DNA from: a bacterium
Lineage (GTDB): Bacteria; Sysuimicrobiota; Sysuimicrobiia; Sysuimicrobiales; Segetimicrobiaceae
Direction of reading: 5' to 3'
Length of the DNA stretch: 64,000 nucleotides
Assembly: GCA_035691305.1 (NCBI GenBank)
Contig: DASSJF010000082.1
Span: forward strand, 62,001-126,000
The notes under the pieces were generated by a model that ran no database searches, was not told the origin of the DNA, and saw only the letters and a list, made by a program, of their open reading frames with translations. The translations under genes were made by a program, and so were the position numbers. Of this stretch, positions 51,626 to 60,347 are shown in pieces; position 1 is the first letter of the stretch; each line of letters starts with the position of its first letter.

Positions 51626-52827
51626 CGTCCGGCACCGACACGGAGCGATCGACTCCCACCCGCCTGGCCGTGCTGTGGCTGGCCGGTGTCGACCTGCGGG
51701 TAACGATGCTGGCGCTGCCGCCGCTGCTCATCTTGATCCATCGCGACCTCGGTTTGAGCGAAGCGGCGGTCGGCGCGTTGACCACTCTGCCCGCCTTGAT
51801 GATGGCCGCCGCGGCCGTGCCCGGGTCGCTGCTGATCGCACGCGCGGGGGCGCGTCGGGCGGCGATCGCGGGCCTCGTCATCGTCGCGGTTTCGGCGGCG
51901 CTGCGCGGCGTCGGCCCGTCCGTCGTGACGCTGTTCGCGATGACGCTCGTCATGGGAGCCGGCATCGCCGTGATGCAGCCCGCGGTCCCGGCGCTGGTCG
52001 CGCGGTGGTGTCCCGACCGCGTCGGCTTCGCGACCGCGCTCTACGTGAACGGCCTGCTGGTCGGGGAGACTCTGAGCGCGGCGCTCACGCTGCCGCTCGT
52101 CCTGCCGGTGGTTCGTGGAAATTGGCCGGCCGCGCTCGCGGTGTGGTCGGTGCTGCCGCTCTTGACCGCCGGGTTGGTGCTGGGGTTCGGGGGGCGACTG
52201 CCGGACGCCGCGGTCGGCCCGGAGGCACGCTGGTGGCCCGACTGGGGGCGTCCGGAGACCTGGCGGCTCGGCCTCATCCTCGGCGGCGTCGGGACCGCGT
52301 ACTTCGGCAGCAACGCCTTCATCCCGGACTACCTGCGGACCGCCGGCCGCGCCGACCTCATCGGCCCGTGCCTCGCGGCGCTGAACGCCGGCCAGTTGCC
52401 GGCGTCGGCGATCGCACTGGTTGTCGCGCGCGCGATCACAGGACGCCGCGCGCCGCTCCTCGTCGTGCCGGCTGCGATTGCGTTGAGTCTCGCCCTGTTC
52501 CTGGCGGCGCCGCCCTCCCTGTGGGTGCCGGCTGCCGGGGTGATCGGCTTTTGCTGCGCCTTCGGGCTCGTGCTGTCGATGGCGCTGCCGCCGCTCGTCG
52601 CGGAAGCCGCGGAGGTGCATCACGTGTCGGCCGGTATGTTCGCCTCCGGCTACGCGTACTCGTTTCTGCTGCCGCTTCTCGGCGGCGTCGCGTGGGACGT
52701 CACGCGCCTGCCGGCGGCGGCCTTTCTGCCGGCGTTCGCCGGCGCGGCCACCACGTTCGCGGCGGCGCTCGGGCTGCCGCGCCGCGCCGGACCCGGAAGC
52801 GGCGAGATAAGGGAGGTCGCGGGATGA
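51622..52827 (+). CDS. MFS transporter (CynX/NimT-like)
   Basis: A 401-residue integral membrane protein with about 12 hydrophobic segments and the MFS layout. It begins at a GTG overlapping the preceding stop; the first segment is LAVLWLAGVDLRVTMLALPP and the first cytoplasmic loop has the ARAGARRAAIAG arginine motif. The pattern of short loops and DLGLSEAAVGALTTLPAL resembles the CynX/NimT group (cyanate, nitroimidazole and small-anion carriers). The substrate is unknown; it may be the organic acid activated by the next gene product. Confidence 0.88.
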   Translation: MTSGTDTERSTPTRLAVLWLAGVDLRVTMLALPPLLILIHRDLGLSEAAVGALTTLPALMMAAAAVPGSLLIARAGARRAAIAGLVIVAVSAALRGVGPSVVTLFAMTLVMGAGIAVMQPAVPALVARWCPDRVGFATALYVNGLLVGETLSAALTLPLVLPVVRGNWPAALAVWSVLPLLTAGLVLGFGGRLPDAAVGPEARWWPDWGRPETWRLGLILGGVGTAYFGSNAFIPDYLRTAGRADLIGPCLAALNAGQLPASAIALVVARAITGRRAPLLVVPAAIALSLALFLAAPPSLWVPAAGVIGFCCAFGLVLSMALPPLVAEAAEVHHVSAGMFASGYAYSFLLPLLGGVAWDVTRLPAAAFLPAFAGAATTFAAALGLPRRAGPGSGEIREVAG

Positions 52828-54143
52828 TCTGGAACCGGACCGCTGAGACGATGCCCCGTCCCGATCTGGAGGCGCTGCAGCGCCGGCGCCTCGCCGATCT
52901 CGTCGCCCGCGCCCACGCGCGGGTGCCGTTCTACCGCGCAACGCTGGACCGCGCCGGCGTCCGCCCGGAGCAGATCCGGTCGCTCGACGACCTGCGTCGG
53001 CTCCCGTTCATGCGGAAGTCCGATCTGCGGGATCACTATCCGTTCGGGCTGTTCGCGGTGCCCCTCGAGCAGGTGGTGCGCCTGCACGCCTCGTCCGGCA
53101 CGACGGGAAAGCCGACCGTGGTGGGCTACACGCGGGCCGACCTCGGGATGTGGGCGGAGGTCTGCGCGCGGTCGCTCGCGGCGAGCGGGGCGCGGCCGGG
53201 CGACGTGTTTCACAACGCGTACGGGTATGGCCTCTTCACCGGCGGGCTGGGCATGCACTACGGCGCCGAACTGCTGGGCATGGTCGTCGTGCCGGTGTCG
53301 GGCGGCAACACCGAGCGGCAGTTGCTGCTGCTCCAAGATTTCCAGCCGCGCGTGATCGCGTGCACCCCGTCTTACATGCTGACGCTCGCGGAGGCGGCCG
53401 CGGCGCGCGGCATCGATCCGCGGAGCCTGGCGCTGCGGTCCGCGGTGCTGGGCGCGGAGCCGTGGACGGAGGCGATGCGCCGCGAGATCGAGCGCGCGCT
53501 GCCGCTCAAGGCGGTCAACATCTACGGCCTCAGCGAAGTGATCGGCCCCGGCGTGAGCAACGAGTGCGTCGAGGCGCAGCACGGCTCGCACATTTTCGAG
53601 GACCACTTCCTCGTCGAGGCGGTGGACCCGCAGACCGGCGAGCCGGTGCGGCCCGGCGAAGTCGGAGAGCTGGTATTTACGACGCTCACGAAAGAAGCGC
53701 TGCCGGTGCTCCGCTACCGCAGCGGCGACCTCGCGTCGCTCGATCCCGCGCCGTGCGTCTGCGGGCGCACGCTCGTCCGGATGTCCCTCGTCGTCGGGCG
53801 GACCGACGACATGCTGATCATTCGCGGCATCAACGTCTTTCCGTCGCAGGTGGAAGCGGTGGTGGTCCAGTTTCCGGAGCTGTCCCCGCACTACCAGCTC
53901 GTCGTGACACGGGAGCGGACACTGGACGCGCTCGAGGTGCGGGTCGAGGTCGCATCCGGCGCCGCGGACGCGCTCGGCCCTCTCGGGGGGGACGCCGGCG
54001 GGGCGGACGACCTGAGGGAGCGGATCGCCGGACGGCTGCGGGGTGTCTGCGGCATCGCCGCGCGCATCACGCTGCAAGGGCCGGGAACCCTGCCGCGCAG
54101 CGAAGGCGGCAAGCTCCGCCGGGTCATCGACGAGCGGCGGTAA
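52824..54143 (+). CDS. Phenylacetate-CoA ligase (PaaK-like)
   Basis: A 439-residue adenylate-forming ligase that makes the CoA thioester of an aryl acid. The P-loop motif SSGTTGKPTVVGYT lies near residues 90-105, followed by YGYGLFTGGLGMHYG, YGLSEVIGPGVSNEC and the C-terminal DDMLIIRGINVFPSQ hinge that is diagnostic of PaaK. The ATG at 52824 overlaps the MFS stop (ATGA). No other paa genes are nearby, so phenylacetate itself is not certain. Confidence 0.93.
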   Translation: MIWNRTAETMPRPDLEALQRRRLADLVARAHARVPFYRATLDRAGVRPEQIRSLDDLRRLPFMRKSDLRDHYPFGLFAVPLEQVVRLHASSGTTGKPTVVGYTRADLGMWAEVCARSLAASGARPGDVFHNAYGYGLFTGGLGMHYGAELLGMVVVPVSGGNTERQLLLLQDFQPRVIACTPSYMLTLAEAAAARGIDPRSLALRSAVLGAEPWTEAMRREIERALPLKAVNIYGLSEVIGPGVSNECVEAQHGSHIFEDHFLVEAVDPQTGEPVRPGEVGELVFTTLTKEALPVLRYRSGDLASLDPAPCVCGRTLVRMSLVVGRTDDMLIIRGINVFPSQVEAVVVQFPELSPHYQLVVTRERTLDALEVRVEVASGAADALGPLGGDAGGADDLRERIAGRLRGVCGIAARITLQGPGTLPRSEGGKLRRVIDERR

Positions 54144-54195
54144 ACACGGCGGTGCGCCGTCCCGCCGGCGGCGCGCCACCCGATGGGCCGGCGGC

Positions 54196-54906
54196 TCAGC
54201 GCTCCAGCAGGTCCGCCTCGATCACGTCGTGCCAGGGTGCTCCCGACGGACCGGCAAACGGCGTCGAGAGGTAGAAGGGTCCGCTCACGCGGACGCGCTC
54301 ACCCTCCCGCACCGTCGAGCGGCCCCACGCGACCACTCCGACCGACCGGCCCCCGGCCTCGAGCCGGAACACCGTGAGGGGCGAGCCCTGCGCGTCGGCC
54401 GTCTGTTGGACCGCTGCCGCCGTCCCCGTGACGGTCACGACCGTCCGGTCGAAGCGCGCCGCCTGCGCGGCGAGTCCTGCGACCGTATCGTTCGGTACGG
54501 CGCCGGTCACGAGCGGAACGGCCGGCGGCGCAGCGACCGGAGGGGCCGGTGCCGTCGTTCCGGTGCCGGGTTGGATAACCGGCAACACGACCGGGCCGAC
54601 GATCGGCACCTCGAACTCCGGCGTTCCGACGACCGGCACACCGATTACGAAGGGGGCAGGCGGCGTCACCAGGGGCAGCGTCGCGCCGGGCGGACAGACG
54701 GTGATCTGCCGGGTCACCGTCGCGGCGGCCGGCACGAGGGGCACGGGAAACGCGATCGCATCGAGCGGCGTGACCGTGATCGGGCTCGACGTGCGCGTAG
54801 TCGCGATCAGGATCTGGCGGCACGTGGCCTGGGCGCCGGCCGGAACGGCGCCGCCGGCGGCGAGCACCGCCGCGGCCGCGAGCGCCCCGAACGCCCGTTT
54901 CACCAT
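54196..54906 (-). CDS. Secreted proline/valine-rich protein with a C-terminal beta domain, function unknown
   Basis: A 236-residue protein with a clear signal peptide (MVKRAFGALAAAAVLAAGG, cleavage near AGAQA). The middle (about residues 45-130) is made of Pro/Val/Thr-rich stretches such as VIGVPVVGTPEFEVPIVGPV; the last 90 residues look like an OB-fold (VVTVTGTAAAVQQTA, GGRSVGVVAWG, EGERVRVSGPFY). I do not recognise it. It is 56 bases downstream of the FabF-like gene on the same strand and may be the last gene of that run. Confidence 0.7.
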   Translation of the reverse strand: MVKRAFGALAAAAVLAAGGAVPAGAQATCRQILIATTRTSSPITVTPLDAIAFPVPLVPAAATVTRQITVCPPGATLPLVTPPAPFVIGVPVVGTPEFEVPIVGPVVLPVIQPGTGTTAPAPPVAAPPAVPLVTGAVPNDTVAGLAAQAARFDRTVVTVTGTAAAVQQTADAQGSPLTVFRLEAGGRSVGVVAWGRSTVREGERVRVSGPFYLSTPFAGPSGAPWHDVIEADLLER

Positions 54907-54962
54907 GGTCTCACCTCGGGGTCCTCATTCGCGACGCGCGCGCCGGGGGCCTGGGTCCGCGG

Positions 54963-56207
54963 TCAGGCCTGGCCGAACACGAGGGCCGCGTTGATCCCGC
55001 CGAACCCGAACGAGTTGCTCAAGATGTGACGCACCGGCATCGTGCGGCCGGCGCCGCGTACGTAGTCGAGATCGCAGCCCTCGTCCGGATCCTCCAGGTT
55101 CAGCGTGGGCGGAACGTAACGATGGAGCAGGCTGAGGAAGCAGCTCGCCGCCTCGATCGCCCCGGTCGCGCCGAGTGCGTGTCCGTGCATCGCCTTGGTC
55201 GCGCTGACCGGTATCCGGTAGGCGTGCGCGCCGAGGACCTGTTTGATCGCGAGTGTCTCCGTCGTATCGTTGAGCGGAGTGCCGCTGGCATGCGCGTTGA
55301 CGTAGTCGACGTCTTCCGCGGCGATTCCGGCTTCCGCGAGCGCCAGCCGCATCGCGCGGGCGGCCTGGGTGCCGGAGGGGAGCGGCGCCGTCATGTGGTG
55401 GGCGTCGTTCGACGCGCCGAAGCCGAGCACCGTGCCGTAGATGCGCGCGCCGCGGCGGCGCGCGTGGTCCCGCTCTTCGAGGACGAGCAGCGCCGCACCC
55501 TCGGCCATCACGAACCCGTTGCGCGTGCGGTCGAACGGCCGGCAGGCGCGCGCGGGCTCTTCGTTGTGCGTGGACATCGCCCGAATGATGTCGAAGGCGC
55601 CGAACGTCAGCGGCGCGAGCGGCACCTCCACGCCCCCCGCGAGCATCACGTCCGCGTAACCGTCGCGGACCGTCCGGAACGCCTGTCCGATCGCGATCGC
55701 GCCGCTCGAGCAGCTGTCGGAGTTCGCGCTGGACGGCCCGCGAAGGTCGTACTCGATCGCGACGTTGCACGAAGCGGCCCCGCAGAACACCGACAGCGCG
55801 AGCGTCGGCCGGATCCGGCGGACGCCCTGATTCAGGAAGATCGCGTGCTGCTCTTCGGCGAAGACCGCGCCGCCGAGCGCGGACCCGACGAAGCAGCCGA
55901 TCGCGTCGCGATCCTCGTCTTCCAGCCGCAGGCCGGCGTCGTCGATCGCCATACGCGCGCTCACGACCGCGAACTGCGCGTACCGGTCGAGACGCCGCAG
56001 GCGGCGCGCGTCGATGAACGCGGCGGGGTCGAACTCCGCGACTTCGCCCGCGACGCGGCTGCTGAACGGCGTCGCGTCGAACCGCGTGATCGGGCCGATC
56101 GCGGAGCGTTCGCGCCGCAGCCCTTCATATAGGCCGCCGGCGCCGGATCCGATGGGCGTGATCGCGCCGATGCCGGTTACGACGACCTGGCGTCTCGTAT
56201 CCGTCAC
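54963..56207 (-). CDS. Beta-ketoacyl-ACP synthase II-like (FabF family)
   Basis: A 414-residue ketosynthase that condenses malonyl-ACP with an acyl group. The catalytic set is complete: C166 (ANSDSCSSGAIAIG), H306 (VNAHASGTPLND) and H343 (MHGHALGATGA). The DSCSSG nucleophile elbow differs from the usual TACASG of housekeeping FabF and, with the neighbouring cyclase-like, flavoprotein and methyltransferase genes, suggests a specialised pathway. No ACP or malonyl transferase gene is in the window. The 5' side is 31 bases from the coiled-coil gene. Confidence 0.92.
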   Translation of the reverse strand: MTDTRRQVVVTGIGAITPIGSGAGGLYEGLRRERSAIGPITRFDATPFSSRVAGEVAEFDPAAFIDARRLRRLDRYAQFAVVSARMAIDDAGLRLEDEDRDAIGCFVGSALGGAVFAEEQHAIFLNQGVRRIRPTLALSVFCGAASCNVAIEYDLRGPSSANSDSCSSGAIAIGQAFRTVRDGYADVMLAGGVEVPLAPLTFGAFDIIRAMSTHNEEPARACRPFDRTRNGFVMAEGAALLVLEERDHARRRGARIYGTVLGFGASNDAHHMTAPLPSGTQAARAMRLALAEAGIAAEDVDYVNAHASGTPLNDTTETLAIKQVLGAHAYRIPVSATKAMHGHALGATGAIEAASCFLSLLHRYVPPTLNLEDPDEGCDLDYVRGAGRTMPVRHILSNSFGFGGINAALVFGQA

Positions 56208-56238
56208 GATTCACCCCCGCTGGGTTGCACCGCCGCCC

Positions 56239-56718
56239 TCAAAACAGCAGCTTGGCGCGGACGATCTTCTGGGTCATGCGGCCGATGTCGGCCTGCATCG
56301 CGCCGAGCGCCGCCTGCATCGTCTGCAGCGGCCCGCTCAGGGCGTCGAGCGTGCGGGTCATCGCCCCGAGGCGGTCCTGCATCTTGTCGACGCTCCGGCT
56401 CGTCCTGTTCGCCTCGACGAGCGCCGCCGACAATTTCGCGTTGGACGTCCGCAGCAGCACGTTGGTCGTGTCGAGCTTGCCGTTGACTTCCGTAAGGGTC
56501 CGGTCCATCGTCGTCAGAGTGTCGAGCTTGCCGTTCATCGCCGGCAGAGCGTTCAGCCGCGTGGTGAGGTCCGCCAGCTGCGCGGACATCTCGTGGACTT
56601 GAACGAGCAGAGAGACCCCGCCCACAAGGAGCGCGGCGAGCAGCGCAAAGACCGCCGCGGCCGCGACCGGCCACGGCACCGTCACCGACACGACGCGTCT
56701 GGGATAGGTTTCGTACAT
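56239..56718 (-). CDS. Single-span membrane protein with a long coiled coil, function unknown
   Basis: A 159-residue protein. Residues about 10-37 form one membrane segment (PVAAAAVFALLAALLVGGVS), and the rest is a heptad-rich helix with repeated K/N-L-D-T units (NGKLDTLTTMDRTLTEVNGK) and a later MQAALGAMQADIGRM stretch. Topology would place the coiled coil outside the membrane. The ATG at 56718 has GAGGTGA upstream; a GTG at 56727 is the alternative. The family is unknown to me; position suggests cotranscription with the FabF-like gene. Confidence 0.7.
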   Translation of the reverse strand: MYETYPRRVVSVTVPWPVAAAAVFALLAALLVGGVSLLVQVHEMSAQLADLTTRLNALPAMNGKLDTLTTMDRTLTEVNGKLDTTNVLLRTSNAKLSAALVEANRTSRSVDKMQDRLGAMTRTLDALSGPLQTMQAALGAMQADIGRMTQKIVRAKLLF

Positions 56719-56763
56719 CCCGATCACCTCGGTTCCGTTCCGGCACGCTTTTCCCCAGGCGTG

Positions 56764-57228
56764 TCACGAAACGGTATCCGGAGACCCCTCCGCCTCGACC
56801 AGTCGCTTGATGTGCCTGAGCGTGGTCCTCGCGGTCGGTTCGATGAACAGCGGGCCGATGATCGCCCGCGCGACGGCGCGCCCGACGAGCGGCCAGCGCA
56901 GATCCAGATCGTGCACGATCGACACCGCGACGTCGCCGCCGGCCGCCGGCTCGAACCGCCACTCGACCTCCATCCCGCGGGTCACCCCGCGGACGTGCGT
57001 GAAGCGGATACGCGGCGGTGCCGGTTCCACGCGCTGACGCGCCCACCACCAGATCGGGATCCAACCGCGGCGCGCCTTCATCTCGACGACCCGCGTGTCC
57101 CCCTCGGATGCGACCACCCGGACGGCGCGGTAGTGCGGGAGAATCCGGGGCCAGCTCTCCACGTGCGCGGCGTAGCGGAAAATCGTCTCGACCGACCCCC
57201 GAATCCGCACCGCGGTCTCGGTGTGCAC
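56764..57228 (-). CDS. SRPBCC-family (polyketide cyclase/START-like) protein
   Basis: A 154-residue hydrophobic-pocket protein. The START/aromatase fold is shown by IRGSVETIFRYAAHVESWPRI, the central MEVEWRFEPAAGGDVAVSIV strand and the C-terminal helix IEPTARTTLRHIKRLVEAEG. Members bind or cyclise polyketides, quinones or lipids. The GTG start abuts the stop of the flavoprotein gene with no gap, so they are translated in tandem. Confidence 0.85.
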   Translation of the reverse strand: MHTETAVRIRGSVETIFRYAAHVESWPRILPHYRAVRVVASEGDTRVVEMKARRGWIPIWWWARQRVEPAPPRIRFTHVRGVTRGMEVEWRFEPAAGGDVAVSIVHDLDLRWPLVGRAVARAIIGPLFIEPTARTTLRHIKRLVEAEGSPDTVS

Positions 57229-58443
57229 CTACGTCCACCCCAGGAAGCGCGGCAGCACCGCCGGATGCAGCACGCCGCCTACGCCGTCCGTGTTGCCGAT
57301 CACGCCGATGAGCCGGCGTCCGAGGTCTGGGTCGCGCGTCACCTGCGCCGCGGCGCGGCGAACGACCGCCGGACGGAAGGCGAGCACTTGGACGAGCCGG
57401 GCGGCGGTGAAGACGGGTCCGAACGCGCGCGCCCGCGCGAGCGTGTAGGCCCAGGGCGAGGGGACGCCGGCGCGATCGAGGGCCTCGGCGGCGGCCGCCG
57501 CGCACATCTCCGCGCCCCGGAGCGCGAGGTACACGCCCTGGCCGGTCATCGGGTCGAGATGGGCCGCGGCGTCGCCCACCAGTAAGATGCGGCCGCGCGC
57601 GGCGCGCCGGCGGTAGTATCCGAGCGGCCCGACGGTGATCAGTGGACCGACCCGCTCGGCGCGGTGAAGCCGGTCGCGGAGCCCCGGGCAGCCGCGCAGC
57701 CACGATCGGTAGCCCGCCTCCAGATCGCCGTGCCAAGCACGCACGGCATCGCGGCGGACCGCGATCGTCACGTTGGCGAGGCCGTTCGCGAGATGCGCGA
57801 CGCCGCAGTACCCGTCCTGCCGCAGGTGAATCTCGCCCCATGCCCGCGTTTCGGGGGTCGCGCGCTCAGGGCCGCCATCCACCGGCGCGAGACCCCCGAG
57901 ATACGCTCCGACGGTGTAGCGACCGTGCCGGACCGGAACGCCCATTCCGGCGACTCGCGCCACCGTCGAGCGCAGGCCGTCCGCGCCGACGAGGAGCCGC
58001 GTCGCGTACGACTCTTGCCGACCGCCGCGCTCGACGACGATGCGGATGTTCCGGCGTCCGGATTCTATCGCGGTGAGGCGCGTGGCGTCGTGGATCGTCG
58101 CCCCCGCGCGCCCGGCGTGATCGAGCAGCAACTGATCGAGGACCGCCCGGCGCAGCGCCCAGCCGTTCCGCCGGGGAAAGGCGAGCGGCGCGTCTTCGCC
58201 GTCGGCCGTCACGAGCCGCATGCCGCGCACCGGCGCGGCCGCCCGCCGCACGTCCGCGCGAACGCCCATGCGGTCGAAGAGTTCGTCGCAGCCCGGATTC
58301 AAATAGTCGCCGCACGGCTTGGCGCGCGGGAACACGGCGCGGTCGACGAGGAGGACCCGGCAGCCGCGCCGCGCGAGCAGCGCCGCGGTCGCACTGCCGG
58401 CGGGCCCGCCGCCGACGACGGCCACGTCGACGGGCGCCGTCAC
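57229..58443 (-). CDS. Geranylgeranyl-reductase-like FAD-dependent oxidoreductase
   Basis: A 404-residue flavoprotein. The N-terminal dinucleotide motif is VAVVGGGPAGSATAALLARRG, followed by KPCGDYLNPGC, typical of the geranylgeranyl reductase/halogenase-like group, and the second FAD motif GRILLVGDAAAHLDPMTGQG. Such enzymes reduce or oxidise isoprenoid, quinone or polyketide rings. The GTG start overlaps the methyltransferase stop (GTGA). A much longer open frame continues upstream but overlaps the methyltransferase and is not used. Confidence 0.9.
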   Translation of the reverse strand: MTAPVDVAVVGGGPAGSATAALLARRGCRVLLVDRAVFPRAKPCGDYLNPGCDELFDRMGVRADVRRAAAPVRGMRLVTADGEDAPLAFPRRNGWALRRAVLDQLLLDHAGRAGATIHDATRLTAIESGRRNIRIVVERGGRQESYATRLLVGADGLRSTVARVAGMGVPVRHGRYTVGAYLGGLAPVDGGPERATPETRAWGEIHLRQDGYCGVAHLANGLANVTIAVRRDAVRAWHGDLEAGYRSWLRGCPGLRDRLHRAERVGPLITVGPLGYYRRRAARGRILLVGDAAAHLDPMTGQGVYLALRGAEMCAAAAAEALDRAGVPSPWAYTLARARAFGPVFTAARLVQVLAFRPAVVRRAAAQVTRDPDLGRRLIGVIGNTDGVGGVLHPAVLPRFLGWT

Positions 58444-59117
58444 CCGAGCCGTTCCAGCACCGCCCGGAAGCCCGGCACGCGGCGCACCGTGAGTTTCGGG
58501 ATTCCGGCCGTCGCGGTCAGGGTTTGGTACTGCGCCCACGAATATGCCCGGCCGACCGAGCGCGGACCGTCGGTGCGGATGAGCGGATTGCGGAAGCACC
58601 GCGTCAGCAGCCACACACCGGCGTGCGCGGCGGGTGAGCGAACGAGGTCGACGACAAAGAAACCGAGGCGCCCGAGCCGGTCGAGTCGCCGCAGCAGCGC
58701 CGGCCGCTCCTCCGGCTCGAGATGGTGCAGCGAGATCGTGCAAAGGCAGGCGTCGAACGCGCCGTCGCGGAACGGCAGCGCGCGCGCGTCGGCCCGGACC
58801 ACCTCGATCGCCGGGAATTGGGCGGACGCCTCCGCGGCCAGGCGCGCCGTTGCCGGATGCCGGTCGACGGCGGCGATCCGCACCGGAACGCCGCGCCGCC
58901 CGGCCCACCGGACTACGGCACGCGGAATGTCCGCGCCGCCGGTCGCGACGTCGAGGAGCGCGAGTGGCGCGCCGAGCGTGCGGGAACGTCGCCACGCCGG
59001 CAGCAGGCGGTCGAGATAATCGCACACGAGATGCACCGCGCCCGTAAGCCGGTTGATGCGTCCGAGCGCGGCGAGATTCGGACGCATCAGCGCCTCGGGA
59101 CACGCCGGATCGTCCAT
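58440..59117 (-). CDS. SAM-dependent methyltransferase (class I, UbiE-like)
   Basis: A 225-residue methyltransferase with SAM motif I in LALLDVATGGADIPRAV, an acidic motif II in RIAAVDRHPATARLA and the ADARALPFRDGAFDACLCT loop. The ATG at 59117 with CCGGAG upstream is preferred; the frame is open to 59228, so up to 37 more residues are possible. Methyltransferase, FAD enzyme, cyclase-like protein and ketosynthase in one strand run recall small quinone or polyketide pathways. It is the first gene of this run. Confidence 0.85.
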   Translation of the reverse strand: MDDPACPEALMRPNLAALGRINRLTGAVHLVCDYLDRLLPAWRRSRTLGAPLALLDVATGGADIPRAVVRWAGRRGVPVRIAAVDRHPATARLAAEASAQFPAIEVVRADARALPFRDGAFDACLCTISLHHLEPEERPALLRRLDRLGRLGFFVVDLVRSPAAHAGVWLLTRCFRNPLIRTDGPRSVGRAYSWAQYQTLTATAGIPKLTVRRVPGFRAVLERLG

Positions 59118-59314
59118 CAACTCCGGGACGGGTCCGGCGGCCGGTTCCCTTAGATTCGCGCCCACGCGCCCTCTGCCGCCACGATGCGTCCTCCGCAGTT
59201 CCGTTCCAAGTATCCTGCCGGGCTGCAACGGCTCCGTAACGCCGCGCGGGCGCTCGCGGCGCCGCCGGTTCTCTGACTAGGCTTTCCCCATTCAATCGCG
59301 AAATCGGTCTCCCT

Positions 59315-60280
59315 ATGCGCATTGCGACCCTGCTGCCGAGCGCCACGGAGATCGTCGCCGCCCTGGGCCTCGCCGGCGACATCGTGGCCGTCACCCACGA
59401 GTGCGATTACCCGCCGGAGGTCCGCGGCCGCCCGGTGGTGGTCCGGCCCCGCGTCGACTCCTCGCTCGGCAGCGCGGCGATCGACGCGGCGGTTGAAGCC
59501 GCGCTGCGCCGCGGCGACAGTTTGTATCGGCTCGACGTGGATGCGCTCGCCGCGGCGCGGCCGGATCTGATCGTGACGCAGGACCTATGCGACGTTTGCG
59601 CCCTGCCGAGCCTTGATGTCGAAGCCGTCGTGGCCGGGCTTCCCGGACCGCCGCGTGTCCTGCGGCTTCACCCGCACACGCTCGAGGATGTCTTCGGCGA
59701 CATCGCGCGGGTTGGGGCCGCGGCCGGGCGCGCCCCCGAGGCCCGCCGGCTCCTTGCGTCGCTCCGGGCGCGCGTCGCCGAGGTGGCGCACGCGGGGCGC
59801 GACGCGGGACGGGCCGCCGCCGCGCCTCGTGTCTTCTGCATGGAATGGCTGGATCCGCCGTTCTGCAGCGGGCACTGGATGCCCGAACTCGTCGAGTTCG
59901 CGGGCGGCCGCGAGGTCGTCGGCCGACCCGGCCGTCCCTCGTTTCGCGTCGCGTGGGACGAGATCGCGGCGGCCGCGCCCGAGGTCGTTGTGCTGACCGT
60001 CTGCGGCTTCGACATCGCGCGGACGCGCGCGGAGTTGCGCACGATCGCAGAGCGGCCGGCGTGGCGGGCGCTGCCCGCGGTGGCCGCGGGCCGCGTGTAC
60101 GCGACCGACGGCGGGGCGTTCTTCAGCCGCTCGGGCCCCCGGCTCGTGGACGGCCTGGAAACCATGGCTGCGATCCTGCGCGACGCCGCCTCGCCGGCGC
60201 CCGTGCCGTCGCGCCGGGGAGGCGAGGGCCCTCGCGGCGGGGTCGCCGCCGGGCTGTGGGTCCGGGTCGAAGCGACGTAG
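59315..60280 (+). CDS. Cobalamin-binding-protein-like (BtuF family), no signal peptide
   Basis: A 321-residue protein of the periplasmic-binding fold used for cobalamin and siderophores. MRIATLLPSATEIVAALGLA starts the fold directly, with no leader peptide or lipobox; the LIVTQDLCDVCALP cysteine block and FCMEWLDPPFCSGHWMPELV are typical of the BtuF-like group found without partners. It diverges from the methyltransferase gene. The last 40 residues are Pro/Arg/Gly-rich. Its function outside an ABC importer is unknown; there are no btuC/D genes nearby. Confidence 0.88.
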   Translation: MRIATLLPSATEIVAALGLAGDIVAVTHECDYPPEVRGRPVVVRPRVDSSLGSAAIDAAVEAALRRGDSLYRLDVDALAAARPDLIVTQDLCDVCALPSLDVEAVVAGLPGPPRVLRLHPHTLEDVFGDIARVGAAAGRAPEARRLLASLRARVAEVAHAGRDAGRAAAAPRVFCMEWLDPPFCSGHWMPELVEFAGGREVVGRPGRPSFRVAWDEIAAAAPEVVVLTVCGFDIARTRAELRTIAERPAWRALPAVAAGRVYATDGGAFFSRSGPRLVDGLETMAAILRDAASPAPVPSRRGGEGPRGGVAAGLWVRVEAT

Positions 60281-60347
60281 GGCACAATGGCAGGGGGCGG
60301 CGTCGGCGTTTCGAACTACTTACGCCGACTTCCGCTGGGCGAAGCCG

